From Martinezella miluonensis (GTDB taxonomy: Bacteria; Pseudomonadota; Alphaproteobacteria; Rhizobiales; Rhizobiaceae), in contig NZ_FMAH01000003.1 of NCBI RefSeq assembly GCF_900094545.1, positions 247,423 to 311,422 of the forward strand: a stretch of 64,000 nucleotides of DNA. The letters are read 5' to 3'. Below, in pieces: positions 35,810 to 43,958 of this stretch; position 1 is the first letter of the stretch; each line of letters begins with the position of its first letter. Under the pieces are notes generated by a model, which worked only from the letters and a program-made list of their open reading frames with translations, was not told the origin of the DNA and made no database searches. A program made the translations under genes and the position numbers.

Positions 35810-36636
35810 TGGTCACGCTCGATCCCATTCAATCGGCAACGCCGACACGCCAGCCACCGCGACTGATGATGGCGCAACCCATCCTGACGATGCGCGGCAT
35901 TGCGCGCAATTATGGTGACGTGACGGCGCTCGGTGGCGTCGACGTTACCGTCTATCCGGGCGAAGTTCTCGGCATCGTCGGGGAATCCGGCTCCGGCAAG
36001 TCGACGCTTCTGAGGATGATGAACCTCGAGGATACGCCGGATACCGGCACCTACAATCTCGCCCTTCCCGGCCACGAGGGCCGCAACTTCTTCACGCTCG
36101 ATCGCTTCGAGCGGCGGATGCTGAGGGCACATCACATCGGCATCGTTTACCAGAACCCGCATCTTGGCTTGCTGATGAACCACACCAGCAGCGGCAACGT
36201 CGCCGAACGCCTGCTGATTGCCGGCAATCGCAACTTCGCAGAACTGCGTGACCGGGCGCGTCAGTCGCTTAACGCATCCGAGTTCCCGATCGAGCGCATG
36301 GATGCCAGGCCGAACGAGCTATCCGGCGGCATGCAGCAACGCGTGCAGCTCGCCAAAGCGATTGCGCTCGAACCAGCCGTGCTGCTGCTCGACGAGCCGA
36401 CGACGGGCCTCGATGTCAGTGTTCAGGCGCTCGTCCTCGATACGCTGAAGCGGCTGCAACGCGAGCGTTCCATCACCATGGTGTTGGTATCGCATGATCT
36501 TGGTGTCATCCGCACGATGGCCGACAGGGTTATCGTCATGCGGCGCGGTATGGTGGTGGAACAGGGTCTTACCGACCAGATCTTCCAGGATCCGCAACAC
36601 GCCTATACGCAGCAGCTCGTTCACGCCAAGCTTTGA
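35809..36636 (+). CDS. phnK: C-P lyase-associated ABC-type ATPase PhnK
   Basis: A 275-residue ABC ATPase with complete motifs: Walker A GESGSGKS (58-65), signature LSGGMQQR (171-178), Walker B LLLDEP (192-197) and the switch His in SHDLGV. In E. coli PhnK binds the core complex through PhnJ and is not a membrane-transport ATPase. ATG at 35809 overlaps the phnJ stop; the first 20 residues are a short extension before the family start MAQPILTM (a second possible start at residue 21). Confidence 0.9.
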   Translation: MVTLDPIQSATPTRQPPRLMMAQPILTMRGIARNYGDVTALGGVDVTVYPGEVLGIVGESGSGKSTLLRMMNLEDTPDTGTYNLALPGHEGRNFFTLDRFERRMLRAHHIGIVYQNPHLGLLMNHTSSGNVAERLLIAGNRNFAELRDRARQSLNASEFPIERMDARPNELSGGMQQRVQLAKAIALEPAVLLLDEPTTGLDVSVQALVLDTLKRLQRERSITMVLVSHDLGVIRTMADRVIVMRRGMVVEQGLTDQIFQDPQHAYTQQLVHAKL

Positions 36637-36650
36637 AGGAAGGGCGAAAG

Positions 36651-37397
36651 ATGAATATCCAGGTTTCCGCCCGGCAGGCTCCGGCCACGGTGCTGCGCGT
36701 CGAGGGCCTTTCGAAGCAGTTCGAAATGCATCACCTCAAGCGCACGCTATTTGCCTTCGAGAATATCGATTTCGAGCTGAACGCAGGTGAATTCATTCTG
36801 CTGAAGGGCGAGAACGGCGCGGGCAAATCAACATTGCTGCGCACGCTCTATCGCTCCTACCTGCCGCGCGCCGGCCACGTCTACTATTACACGCAGGAAG
36901 GCGTCATCGATCTGGCGACCGCGGCCGATGTCGATATCGCCGTGCTGCGACGCCGGGAAATCGGCTTCGTCACGCAGTTTCTCAACGCGCGTCCGCGCGT
37001 TGCGGCTGAAGAGATCGTCGCCGAGCCGCTGAGGCTTGCCGGCACAGCGCATTCTGACGCTTTGACCGAAGCCCGGCGCTGGCTCGATGCCTTCGGTGTG
37101 AAGAAGCAGCTTTGGTCAGCCTATCCCTCGACCTTCTCCGGCGGAGAACAGCAGAAGGTCAATCTGGCCCGCGCGCTCATCCTGCCGCAGCGCCTGCTGC
37201 TGCTCGACGAGCCGACGGCATCGCTCGATCATGCCGCCCGCCGCGCGCTGGTTGAACGGCTGGCGCAGCTCAAGGCATCCGGCGTTGCGATGATCGGTGT
37301 CTTTCACCATCCAGAAGATGTAAGGGCATTGATCGACCGGGAATTGCATCTGGAAGCCATCAAGATCAAGGACGAGCAGGACGATGTGGCTGAGTAA
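36651..37397 (+). CDS. phnL: C-P lyase-associated ABC-type ATPase PhnL
   Basis: A 248-residue ABC ATPase with Walker A GENGAGKS (53-60), signature FSGGEQQK (162-169) and Walker B LLLLDEP (182-188). E. coli PhnL has GHSGSGKS at Walker A; the loop here is different but functional in form. The segment RSYLPRAGHVYYY and VTQFLNARPRV match PhnL. ATG at 36651 is preceded by GAAGGAAGG. It overlaps phnM by 14 bases. Confidence 0.9.
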   Translation: MNIQVSARQAPATVLRVEGLSKQFEMHHLKRTLFAFENIDFELNAGEFILLKGENGAGKSTLLRTLYRSYLPRAGHVYYYTQEGVIDLATAADVDIAVLRRREIGFVTQFLNARPRVAAEEIVAEPLRLAGTAHSDALTEARRWLDAFGVKKQLWSAYPSTFSGGEQQKVNLARALILPQRLLLLDEPTASLDHAARRALVERLAQLKASGVAMIGVFHHPEDVRALIDRELHLEAIKIKDEQDDVAE

Positions 37398-38538
37398 TTT
37401 TGAAATTGTATTGCAGGATCATGTTATCGAGCGCGGCGCCGTCAGGATCGAGGATGGGTTGATCGCTGATATCAGCGAGAGACCGGTCGAAGGTGCAGAG
37501 ATAGATGGCCATGGCCGGCTTCTGCTTCCCGGTTTTGTCGACATGCATGGCGATATGATCGAGAAAGACGTCGAGCCTCGCGTCAATGTCCGCATGCCGA
37601 TCGAACTTGGCGTCTACGATCTCGACAAGAAGCTTGCCGCCTGCGGCGTGACGACGGCCTATGCGGCGGTTGCGTTCACGCCCGCCACCTATGGCCATGT
37701 CCGCTCCGTGGAGCATACCCGAGCGATGATCGAAACGCTCGCATCGATGCGAGACGAGCTCTTGATCGACCACCGTGTCCACGGCCGCTTCGAAGTGACC
37801 TTCCTGCCGGCCTTGAAAGAGGCGAAGGCTCTGATCGACGCTGGTGCACTCCACCTGATTTCACTCATGGATCACACGCCAGGCCAGGGGCAGTACCGGG
37901 ATATCGAGTTGCACATCGCTAATACCGCCAAAGCAAGGAAAATCAGCGAGACCAAGGCGGCGGAGCTCGTCAAGCAGCGTATGGCTGCCCGTAGCGAACA
38001 CGGCGACAGCATAGATATCATCAACGGGCTGGCGGAGCTCGCACGAGAGAGCGACGTGGTGCTTGCTTCCCATGATGACGACACCATCGAGAAGGTCACG
38101 CTTCTGCATGGCCTTGGCGCCGCAATCAGCGAGTTTCCGATCAATGTCGCGACAGCAGCCGAGGCCAAGCGGCTGGGATTGGCGACGGCCATGGGCGCTC
38201 CGAATGCCCTGCGAGGATTGTCCTACTCCGGCAATCTTTCAGCGCGCGAGGCCTATGAGGCGGGCGTGCTGGATATCCTCGCGAGCGATTACCATCCATC
38301 AGCCATCCTTCCGGCCGTTATCGCTCTGGCGGAAATCGGCAAGGGCGGCCTCGCCGCCTCCGTTGCCTTGGCCAGCGCCAATCCCGCAAAGGCGCTCGGT
38401 CTCAACGACCGCGGCCAGATCGCCGAAGGGCTGCGCGCAGATCTCGTGATTGCCGAGCGGGGCCGGGTGCCGCGGCTGCGCAGCACGATCCGCGGCGGTA
38501 ATATAGTCTGGTCCGACGGCTCGATAAGAGGCTTTTGA
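37384..38538 (+). CDS. phnM: RPnTP hydrolase PhnM-like amidohydrolase
   Basis: A 384-residue amidohydrolase. PhnM removes pyrophosphate from ribose-1-phosphonate 5-triphosphate before C-P cleavage. Metal-binding positions are visible: DMHGDMIEKDVEPR (His55, Asp57; the E. coli protein has HTD instead of HGD), SLMDHTPGQGQY (about 160-171), ASHDDDT (228-234, His230) and ILASDYHPS (298-306). So the catalytic metal centre seems intact. ATG at 37384 lies inside the end of phnL. It is the last gene of the unit; no phnN, phnO or phnP follows. Confidence 0.9.
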   Translation: MWLSNFEIVLQDHVIERGAVRIEDGLIADISERPVEGAEIDGHGRLLLPGFVDMHGDMIEKDVEPRVNVRMPIELGVYDLDKKLAACGVTTAYAAVAFTPATYGHVRSVEHTRAMIETLASMRDELLIDHRVHGRFEVTFLPALKEAKALIDAGALHLISLMDHTPGQGQYRDIELHIANTAKARKISETKAAELVKQRMAARSEHGDSIDIINGLAELARESDVVLASHDDDTIEKVTLLHGLGAAISEFPINVATAAEAKRLGLATAMGAPNALRGLSYSGNLSAREAYEAGVLDILASDYHPSAILPAVIALAEIGKGGLAASVALASANPAKALGLNDRGQIAEGLRADLVIAERGRVPRLRSTIRGGNIVWSDGSIRGF

Positions 38539-38859
38539 GCTCATCAGCGCAACTCGTCTCGAGAATGGCCCTCAATACTGTGCGTCGCAAGGCGCACTTC
38601 ATTCGGGGCCATGCCGGCAAGGTGCCTCTGAACGGATGATGGAAGGTTTGCCCCGGACAGCAGACCCGGATGTTTTGCGCTCAACACAACCCAGGGAAGA
38701 TTGTGAGCAGCAGCAACATCCAAAAGCGGCAGAACAATATCGGTCTTAACCAATTTTTTACGTTTAAATTGAAGAAAAGGCGCCCCTAATGTAAATAAGG
38801 CTAGGTAAATTATATCTCTGCCGGATCGCCACTTGAATACTGATATACTATCTCAAACT
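38539..38859. other. AT-richer gap with one small unrecognised minus-strand ORF
   Basis: About 320 bases between phnM and the next gene. A minus-strand frame at 38544-38753 would encode 69 residues including DIVLPLLDVAAAHNLPWVVL and SAKHPGLLSG, which looks more protein-like than random, but no family was recognised and there is no ribosome site. The last 100 bases are clearly AT-rich and probably hold the promoter of the following gene. Confidence 0.3.
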
Positions 38860-39711
38860 ATGGCACTTACCGAGGACTATGCGGGGAAAATTCTTCCTGT
38901 CGCAATGATTTTGCTTGCCGCGGAATTTATTTTCCCGAAATCCAAATACACGTATATGTCGCATGTCCGCGGCGCTGTCTTCTGCGTCGCCAACATTGTT
39001 ATCACGAAGGTCAGCCTCACGCTCTTTTACAGGCTATGGGAAAAAATCGGCATAAGACCGCTATTCCATATCGACCTTAGGTTTCTATCGGAGTTCTCCA
39101 GCTTTTGGCTGCCGCAGGCCCTGGGCGGGATCGTGGCGTCCCTGATCGTGCTGCAAGCCAGCGAATTCTTCTATTACTGGTTTCATCGGCTTCAACACAG
39201 CAACAAATTCTTCTGGCGTTTCCATGCAGAGCATCATTCGCTGGAAGAGATGAGCGCGTTTAACAGCAACCATCACTTCAGCGAGGAAATATTCCGGATC
39301 CCCTTCCTGATCATCCCCGTCTCGCTGCTGTTCAGCTTCGAGCAGGGATATGTCCCGTGGATCTGGGTATTCCTCGTCCGCTGGCAAGGCTACTTCGAGC
39401 ACAGCTCGACGCGCCTGCACCTCGGCTGGATCCGCTATCTGTTTCCCGACAACCGCTATCATCGCGTTCATCATTCGGTCGAGCGGCAACACTTCAACAA
39501 GAATTTCGGCAGCGGATCCGCAATCTGGGACATATTGTTCGGCACGGCATATTACCCGAAGGCGAATGAATGGCCTGACGTCGGCCTGCCGAACAAGCGC
39601 GAGCCGCAGAATTTCAGAGAATTTCTGCTTCGCCCCTTCCAGCGCGGCAAGATACAACTGCATCCCGTACCGGCAGGGAAAGAAGCCAACTTCAAGCCTG
39701 CGGCCGAGTAA
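38860..39711 (+). CDS. Sterol desaturase/fatty acid hydroxylase family protein
   Basis: A 283-residue membrane di-iron protein. Histidine clusters are complete: FHRLQHSNKFFWRFHAEHHS (about residues 107-126), NSNHHFSEE, and RYHRVHHSVERQHFNKNFG (about 200-218). Three to four helices lie in the first 150 residues. Such enzymes hydroxylate or desaturate lipids. The start is uncertain: ATG at 38860 or TTG at 38833, neither with a good ribosome site. Its 5' half and upstream region are more AT-rich than the neighbours, which suggests a separate origin. A role in modifying phosphonolipid or other membrane lipid is only a thought from its position. Confidence 0.85.
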   Translation: MALTEDYAGKILPVAMILLAAEFIFPKSKYTYMSHVRGAVFCVANIVITKVSLTLFYRLWEKIGIRPLFHIDLRFLSEFSSFWLPQALGGIVASLIVLQASEFFYYWFHRLQHSNKFFWRFHAEHHSLEEMSAFNSNHHFSEEIFRIPFLIIPVSLLFSFEQGYVPWIWVFLVRWQGYFEHSSTRLHLGWIRYLFPDNRYHRVHHSVERQHFNKNFGSGSAIWDILFGTAYYPKANEWPDVGLPNKREPQNFREFLLRPFQRGKIQLHPVPAGKEANFKPAAE

Positions 39712-39756
39712 TCCTTAGCTCGGGCGTTCATGCGATAGGGCAGCGCGCTTAAAAAG

Positions 39757-40563
39757 TCAGGGCCGCTCCCCAGCGGCGAGCCGACGTTCGATATCATCGA
39801 TGACAGGCAGCAGATCGGCGACCGTGTCGACGATATAGTGGGCTCCGTGCTTGCTGAGTGCGCCGGATGCATGCTCCCGCACTTTCGCCAGTGCGTCCGG
39901 TGCCATGGTGGCGACCTCCTGCGGCGTCAGACCAGCCTCGTTGCCGCTCAATGCGACGCCGACCGTCCAGCAGCCGGCTGCAATACCTTCTTCGATGCCC
40001 ACACCGGTATCGTCCACCTTGACCACCGCATGCGCCGGCCAGACGTCGAGGTCGAGAAAGCATTTGTACATGTTCATCGGCGTCGGCCGGCCATGCGGCA
40101 GGTCGCCGGCGCAGACGAGATTGTCGACCTGATAGCCCTGCTCCTTCGCAAGCGGCAGGACGCGCTCCATGATCGACCGGGTGTAGCCCGTCGTCGAGCC
40201 GATCTTCATGCCGCGCTGGCGCAGCGATGCCACGACGTCTGTCGTGCCGGGCACCAGATCGGCGAATTTGTGCACTACCTCCTCGTTCATCGGAACGAAG
40301 ACCTCATAGACGGCGTCGACATCCGCCGCCATCGGCGCGTTGCCGTGACGCGCAGCCCATAGCTCGCGAATGCGCGGCTGTTTCAGCATAGCGTCGATAT
40401 GATCCCATTTCGGCCGGCCCATCGGCTCGCGCGCTTCCGCGATCGTAACTTCGATGCCGAAGCGGCTGAACGCCTCGACAAACACGCCCATGGGCGCGAA
40501 GGATCCAAAATCGATGACGGTTCCCGCCCAGTCGAATACAACAGCTTTCAATTGGCTCACTGG
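39757..40563 (-). CDS. phnX: Phosphonoacetaldehyde hydrolase (phosphonatase)
   Basis: A 268-residue HAD-superfamily enzyme that splits phosphonoacetaldehyde into acetaldehyde and phosphate. Nucleophile motif VFDWAGTVIDFGSFAP (about residues 7-22), the Schiff-base lysine in MGRPKWDH (about residue 54), the Thr/Ser motif STTGYTR (about 126-132) and the acidic motif KVDDTGVGIEEG (about 183-194) are all present, so it should be active. I start it at a GTG (40561-40563) with GGGAG 8 bases upstream, which gives the family start MSQLKAVVFDWAGT. It lies 2 bases after the FAD oxidoreductase gene, so the two are co-expressed. Confidence 0.92.
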   Translation of the reverse strand, partial: PVSQLKAVVFDWAGTVIDFGSFAPMGVFVEAFSRFGIEVTIAEAREPMGRPKWDHIDAMLKQPRIRELWAARHGNAPMAADVDAVYEVFVPMNEEVVHKFADLVPGTTDVVASLRQRGMKIGSTTGYTRSIMERVLPLAKEQGYQVDNLVCAGDLPHGRPTPMNMYKCFLDLDVWPAHAVVKVDDTGVGIEEGIAAGCWTVGVALSGNEAGLTPQEVATMAPDALAKVREHASGALSKHGAHYIVDTVADLLPVIDDIERRLAAGERP

Positions 40564-40565
40564 TT

Positions 40566-41711
40566 TCACTCCCAAGAACGAGATGTTGAAGCATAGAGAT
40601 CCTCGATGACCTGCTCGCCCAAGGCGAAGCCGGTCGACGCGCCTGTTCCGCCCGTCACCATGACGAGACGGATATGGTCTGCGGGGCGCTCCACCAGCAC
40701 CGTCCGCTCCTTCGAGGAGGCATAGGTGCCGATCCAGCGATTGACGACCGTGCGGCCCGGAAGGTCGAACACCCGGTCGAACTCGTCGAGGATCAGCCGG
40801 TCGAAGCGCTCGCTGGCGAAGGGCTGCTGCGCATTGCCATAGACATGGCTGTCGCCCACGACGAGCGAGCCATCGGCCGATTGGACGGCGATCAGATGAA
40901 TGCCGGCGGCGCGGCTTTCGGCCTCTTCGAGATCTAGCCGCCTTCCAAGCGCTTCCGCCTCCGGCAGGGCGGCAAAACCTTCATAGCGGGCAAGACTCAT
41001 ATCCGACATGACAGCAGCACCGAACCGGCTCGGCTGGGCGGGCGCGACCCGCAGCATCTGCAGCGTGCAGATCGTCAGCGAATGCTTGGCGATGACATCG
41101 GGGAAGAGCGTCGAGAAATCATCACCGGGGCAGACGACCATCGCATCCGCCTCGACCGTGCCGTGGCTCGTCTCGATCCGCGTCCCTTCGATGCTCCGAA
41201 CGGCCGTATTCCAAAGGAAGTCGACCTTGTGCCGAGCCTCGAGCCAGGCAGCGAGTTTCGGCAGCGCTTCGGAGGATTCGACCCGCAACTCATGCGGGCT
41301 GTAAAGAACCGTCTCGACACCATCCAGACGCAGGCTCGGCACGAGATCGCCGGCTTCGGCCTTGGTCATCAGGCGGCACTTTTCGCCCATCGGCGTCTTG
41401 AGAAAGGCATCTGATACGACGGCGGCCTCGGAACGCCGCGCCGGCATCACCAACCCGTGATGGATGATGGCGATGCCCGCTTCGTCGACGATCCCAGCCC
41501 AAATGTCGCGAGCACGCATGGCGCGCTCCCAATGGGCACCGGCTTTCTGCCCGGAAACCGTGATGAAACCGAAATTGCGAATGGAGGCACCGACTGCCTT
41601 GGCATTGCGTTCGATGACGACGACCTTCTTGCCCTGACGCACGGCGGCCAGCGCCACGCCGATGCCGACAATTCCTGCACCGACAACCGCAAGATCATAT
41701 CCATTCGCCAT
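40566..41711 (-). CDS. FAD-dependent oxidoreductase of phosphonate clusters (TIGR03364 type)
   Basis: A 381-residue DAO-family flavoprotein. The FAD dinucleotide loop is LAVVGAGIVGIGVALAAV (about residues 7-24), followed by VVVIERN. Proteins of this type are regularly next to phnX; published work on aminophosphonate breakdown describes related flavoenzymes that oxidise aminoethylphosphonate or its N-methyl form to phosphonoacetaldehyde, the PhnX substrate. I infer that role from position and family. ATG at 41709-41711 with AAGGA 7 bases upstream. Confidence 0.85.
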   Translation of the reverse strand: MANGYDLAVVGAGIVGIGVALAAVRQGKKVVVIERNAKAVGASIRNFGFITVSGQKAGAHWERAMRARDIWAGIVDEAGIAIIHHGLVMPARRSEAAVVSDAFLKTPMGEKCRLMTKAEAGDLVPSLRLDGVETVLYSPHELRVESSEALPKLAAWLEARHKVDFLWNTAVRSIEGTRIETSHGTVEADAMVVCPGDDFSTLFPDVIAKHSLTICTLQMLRVAPAQPSRFGAAVMSDMSLARYEGFAALPEAEALGRRLDLEEAESRAAGIHLIAVQSADGSLVVGDSHVYGNAQQPFASERFDRLILDEFDRVFDLPGRTVVNRWIGTYASSKERTVLVERPADHIRLVMVTGGTGASTGFALGEQVIEDLYASTSRSWE

Positions 41712-41835
41712 CACATCATCCTTTCTTCGGCAGGCCCTGAGCCGTGGCCGTCAGTCTATAGGGCAGAGTCTAGCGAAATCATATGGCGAAATTATAAATT
41801 CTCATAAAATATATGATTTTCCTATGAATATAGAT

Positions 41836-42753
41836 TCAAACCGAAGGCAAGCCGCCACCGACTTCAAACGCGTGTTCCTTGGCAACATCAAAGAAGGCCT
41901 GGATGGCGGCGTGGTCGCGGCATTCCGGCAGGGTGACGAGGTAGTGTCCGATGGCCAGCTCCGGCTCCACCAGCGGCACGACCTCGATATGATCATCTGA
42001 TGAAACTTCGCCTTCGATGGAAATCGCCAAACCGATGCCGGCAGCGGCGGCGGCATAGGCGACGTCAAGCGTTGCTACTTCGAGAACCGGCCTCAGCCCG
42101 ATACCCAGCTTACCGGCAGCGTCTTCCAGCAGCGTGCGAGTGCCGGAAGCTTTGTTCCACAGGACCATATCCTGACCGTCGAGATCGGCGAGCGCGAGCC
42201 GGCCCTTCTCCAGCCTGCGATCTCCCCTGCGGCCATAGATCGCCACGCGGGATTGATGCAGCAAGAGCGATGAGAAACGGCTATCCGGCGCGACCTGCGA
42301 AATAGTGGCGACATCGAGTTCGCCGCGCAGCACCGCATCGGCAAGCTCAAGCGACGGCCCGCCGCGCGTCGTCAGGCGCAAGGATGGGAATTGCCGAACG
42401 AATGCCGTAAGGACCGGCATGATGAGCCGATGGGCGCTGAAGCCGATAGAGATCGTGCCGGTGTTCAGCGACGTCGTGTCGGCAATCACGCGATCGACCT
42501 CATTGAGGCATTTCAGTGTAACCCTGATCTTGGCGATCAAATCCATCGCCGACGGCGCCACGCTGACATTGTGACCATCACGGATGAAGACGCGGGTACG
42601 ACACAACTCCTCGAAGGACTGAACCTGTGTGGAAACCGAGGGTTGGCTGATCCCCAGATCCTCGGCTGCACGCGAGAACTTTCCAGTGCGTGCCAGTGCT
42701 TCGACGGCCTTCATTTGCGCAAGCGTAACAGACGGCATTCTCGATAGTCCCAT
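41836..42753 (-). CDS. LysR family transcriptional regulator
   Basis: About 305 residues. The N-terminal helix-turn-helix is AVEALARTGKFSRAAEDLGI then SQPSVSTQVQSFEE, and the rest is a LysR substrate-binding domain (SIGFSAHRLIMPVL onward). LysR regulators of this type accompany 2-aminoethylphosphonate genes. It is on the same strand as and upstream of the oxidoreductase and phnX, 124 bases away, so it may share or control their promoter. The start is ATG 42753 or, five codons later, 42738. Confidence 0.88.
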   Translation of the reverse strand: MGLSRMPSVTLAQMKAVEALARTGKFSRAAEDLGISQPSVSTQVQSFEELCRTRVFIRDGHNVSVAPSAMDLIAKIRVTLKCLNEVDRVIADTTSLNTGTISIGFSAHRLIMPVLTAFVRQFPSLRLTTRGGPSLELADAVLRGELDVATISQVAPDSRFSSLLLHQSRVAIYGRRGDRRLEKGRLALADLDGQDMVLWNKASGTRTLLEDAAGKLGIGLRPVLEVATLDVAYAAAAAGIGLAISIEGEVSSDDHIEVVPLVEPELAIGHYLVTLPECRDHAAIQAFFDVAKEHAFEVGGGLPSV

Positions 42754-42830
42754 CCTGAATTCGCATGGATATACTTCAATAGGTCGCTGAATCCACCGTG
42801 GCAACTCGCTTCCATCGAACGCAAAACATG

Positions 42831-43036
42831 TCAGCGACGCGACAGTCGCCAAAGCACGATCAACGTCGCCGCACCAAGGATCATCGTCGGCGTTGCGGCA
42901 TCGAAGATGGCGCCGCGATCCGAAAGCACGAAGATATTGACCGGCAAGGTGACCCAGCCTGGGGATAGATCATCACCATCGCCCCCAGTTCACTCATCGA
43001 CAACACGAAGCTGAGGGTGAAGGCGGCGTGTTCTGG
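42831..43036 (-). pseudogene. Remnant of an ABC transporter permease, aminoethylphosphonate type
   Basis: Reading the minus strand from 43036, one frame gives PEHAAFTLSFVLSMSELGA then MVMIYP. After a one-base shift near 42960 a second frame gives GWVTLPVNIFVLSDRGAIF, then ATPTMILGAATLIVLW, and a stop at 42831-42833. Joined, this matches the last 65 residues of Fe3+/thiamine/2-aminoethylphosphonate permeases (xLSxGELGAxxMxYPPGWxTLP pattern). The upstream part is gone. It indicates that a phosphonate importer once stood beside the LysR/phnX module. Confidence 0.6.
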
Positions 43037-43315
43037 AGCCTGCCGACCCGCCATATGGGCGGCGTCGGCGCGGCAAGCGACATTGCCCTCATCGTCTCAC
43101 TTTGTAATCTCGGCAGCTTCGCCTCGCCACACGCATTAAAGGAGTGCGGCATCAAGAATGCGATGACGCGCCCCGTCAAACCGTGCCGCCCAACCGGACG
43201 GATTTCGGAAGACAACCGTTGCGGACAGCGGCGGAAGCGTCTAGCCTCCGGTTCCGCGGGGAACTGGGGCAGAAGCGCCGCTCTCGCGACAAACCTTCCG
43301 AATTGTGAGAGATCG

Positions 43316-43942
43316 ATGATCAGCCTCGGTGTTTTGACAACCTACATTGCCGTCGTGCTGGGGCTGATGGTCATTCCTGGACCGGCGACCCTCCTGACAT
43401 TGGCAAGGGCCGTCAGCGACGGCAGGCGAACGGGACTTGCGACCGGCCTCGGCATTGCCGTCGGCGATCTCTTCCACACGATGATGGCAACGTTCGGATT
43501 GTCGGCTTTGCTAGCCACGTCGGCGCTGGCGTTTGAGATCGTCAAATATGCTGGCGTTGCCTATCTGATCTATCTCGGGTTCAAGGCTTTCCGCGAGAAG
43601 GCCGAGAGCCTGGACATGCCGACGGCGCAGTCAATGACCCCCATGCGCGCCTTTCGGCAGGGGTTCTTTACCGAAATACTCAACCCCAAGACTGCGCTGT
43701 TTTTCCTGGCCTTCCTGCCGCAGTTCATCCACCCGGAAAGCGGGTCGGTCATCGGACAATTTGCCCTGCTGGGCGCCATCTTTGTCGGGCTCAGCATATG
43801 TGTGACGTCGCTTCTGGCGGTCGGAGCGGGTTCGATCAGCGGCTGGCTTCGCCGTAATAGCAAGGTTGGCCGGTGGCAGGGAAAGATCGTCGGGGCGATC
43901 TACATGGCCGTTGGCTTAAGGCTTGCTCTGCAGCAGCAGTGA
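43316..43942 (+). CDS. LysE family amino-acid exporter
   Basis: A 208-residue membrane protein of the LysE/RhtB family with six helices. VIPGPATLLTLARAVSDGRR (about residues 18-37), the G-x-G pattern ATGLGIAVGDLFHT, and FFTEILNPKTALFFLAFLPQF (about 117-137) are diagnostic. The ATG at 43316 after GAGAGA fits the family start; the longer frame overlaps the permease remnant. It exports amino acids or similar compounds; regulator not adjacent. Confidence 0.9.
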   Translation: MISLGVLTTYIAVVLGLMVIPGPATLLTLARAVSDGRRTGLATGLGIAVGDLFHTMMATFGLSALLATSALAFEIVKYAGVAYLIYLGFKAFREKAESLDMPTAQSMTPMRAFRQGFFTEILNPKTALFFLAFLPQFIHPESGSVIGQFALLGAIFVGLSICVTSLLAVGAGSISGWLRRNSKVGRWQGKIVGAIYMAVGLRLALQQQ

Positions 43943-43958
43943 CTAGGCTCCACCGACC

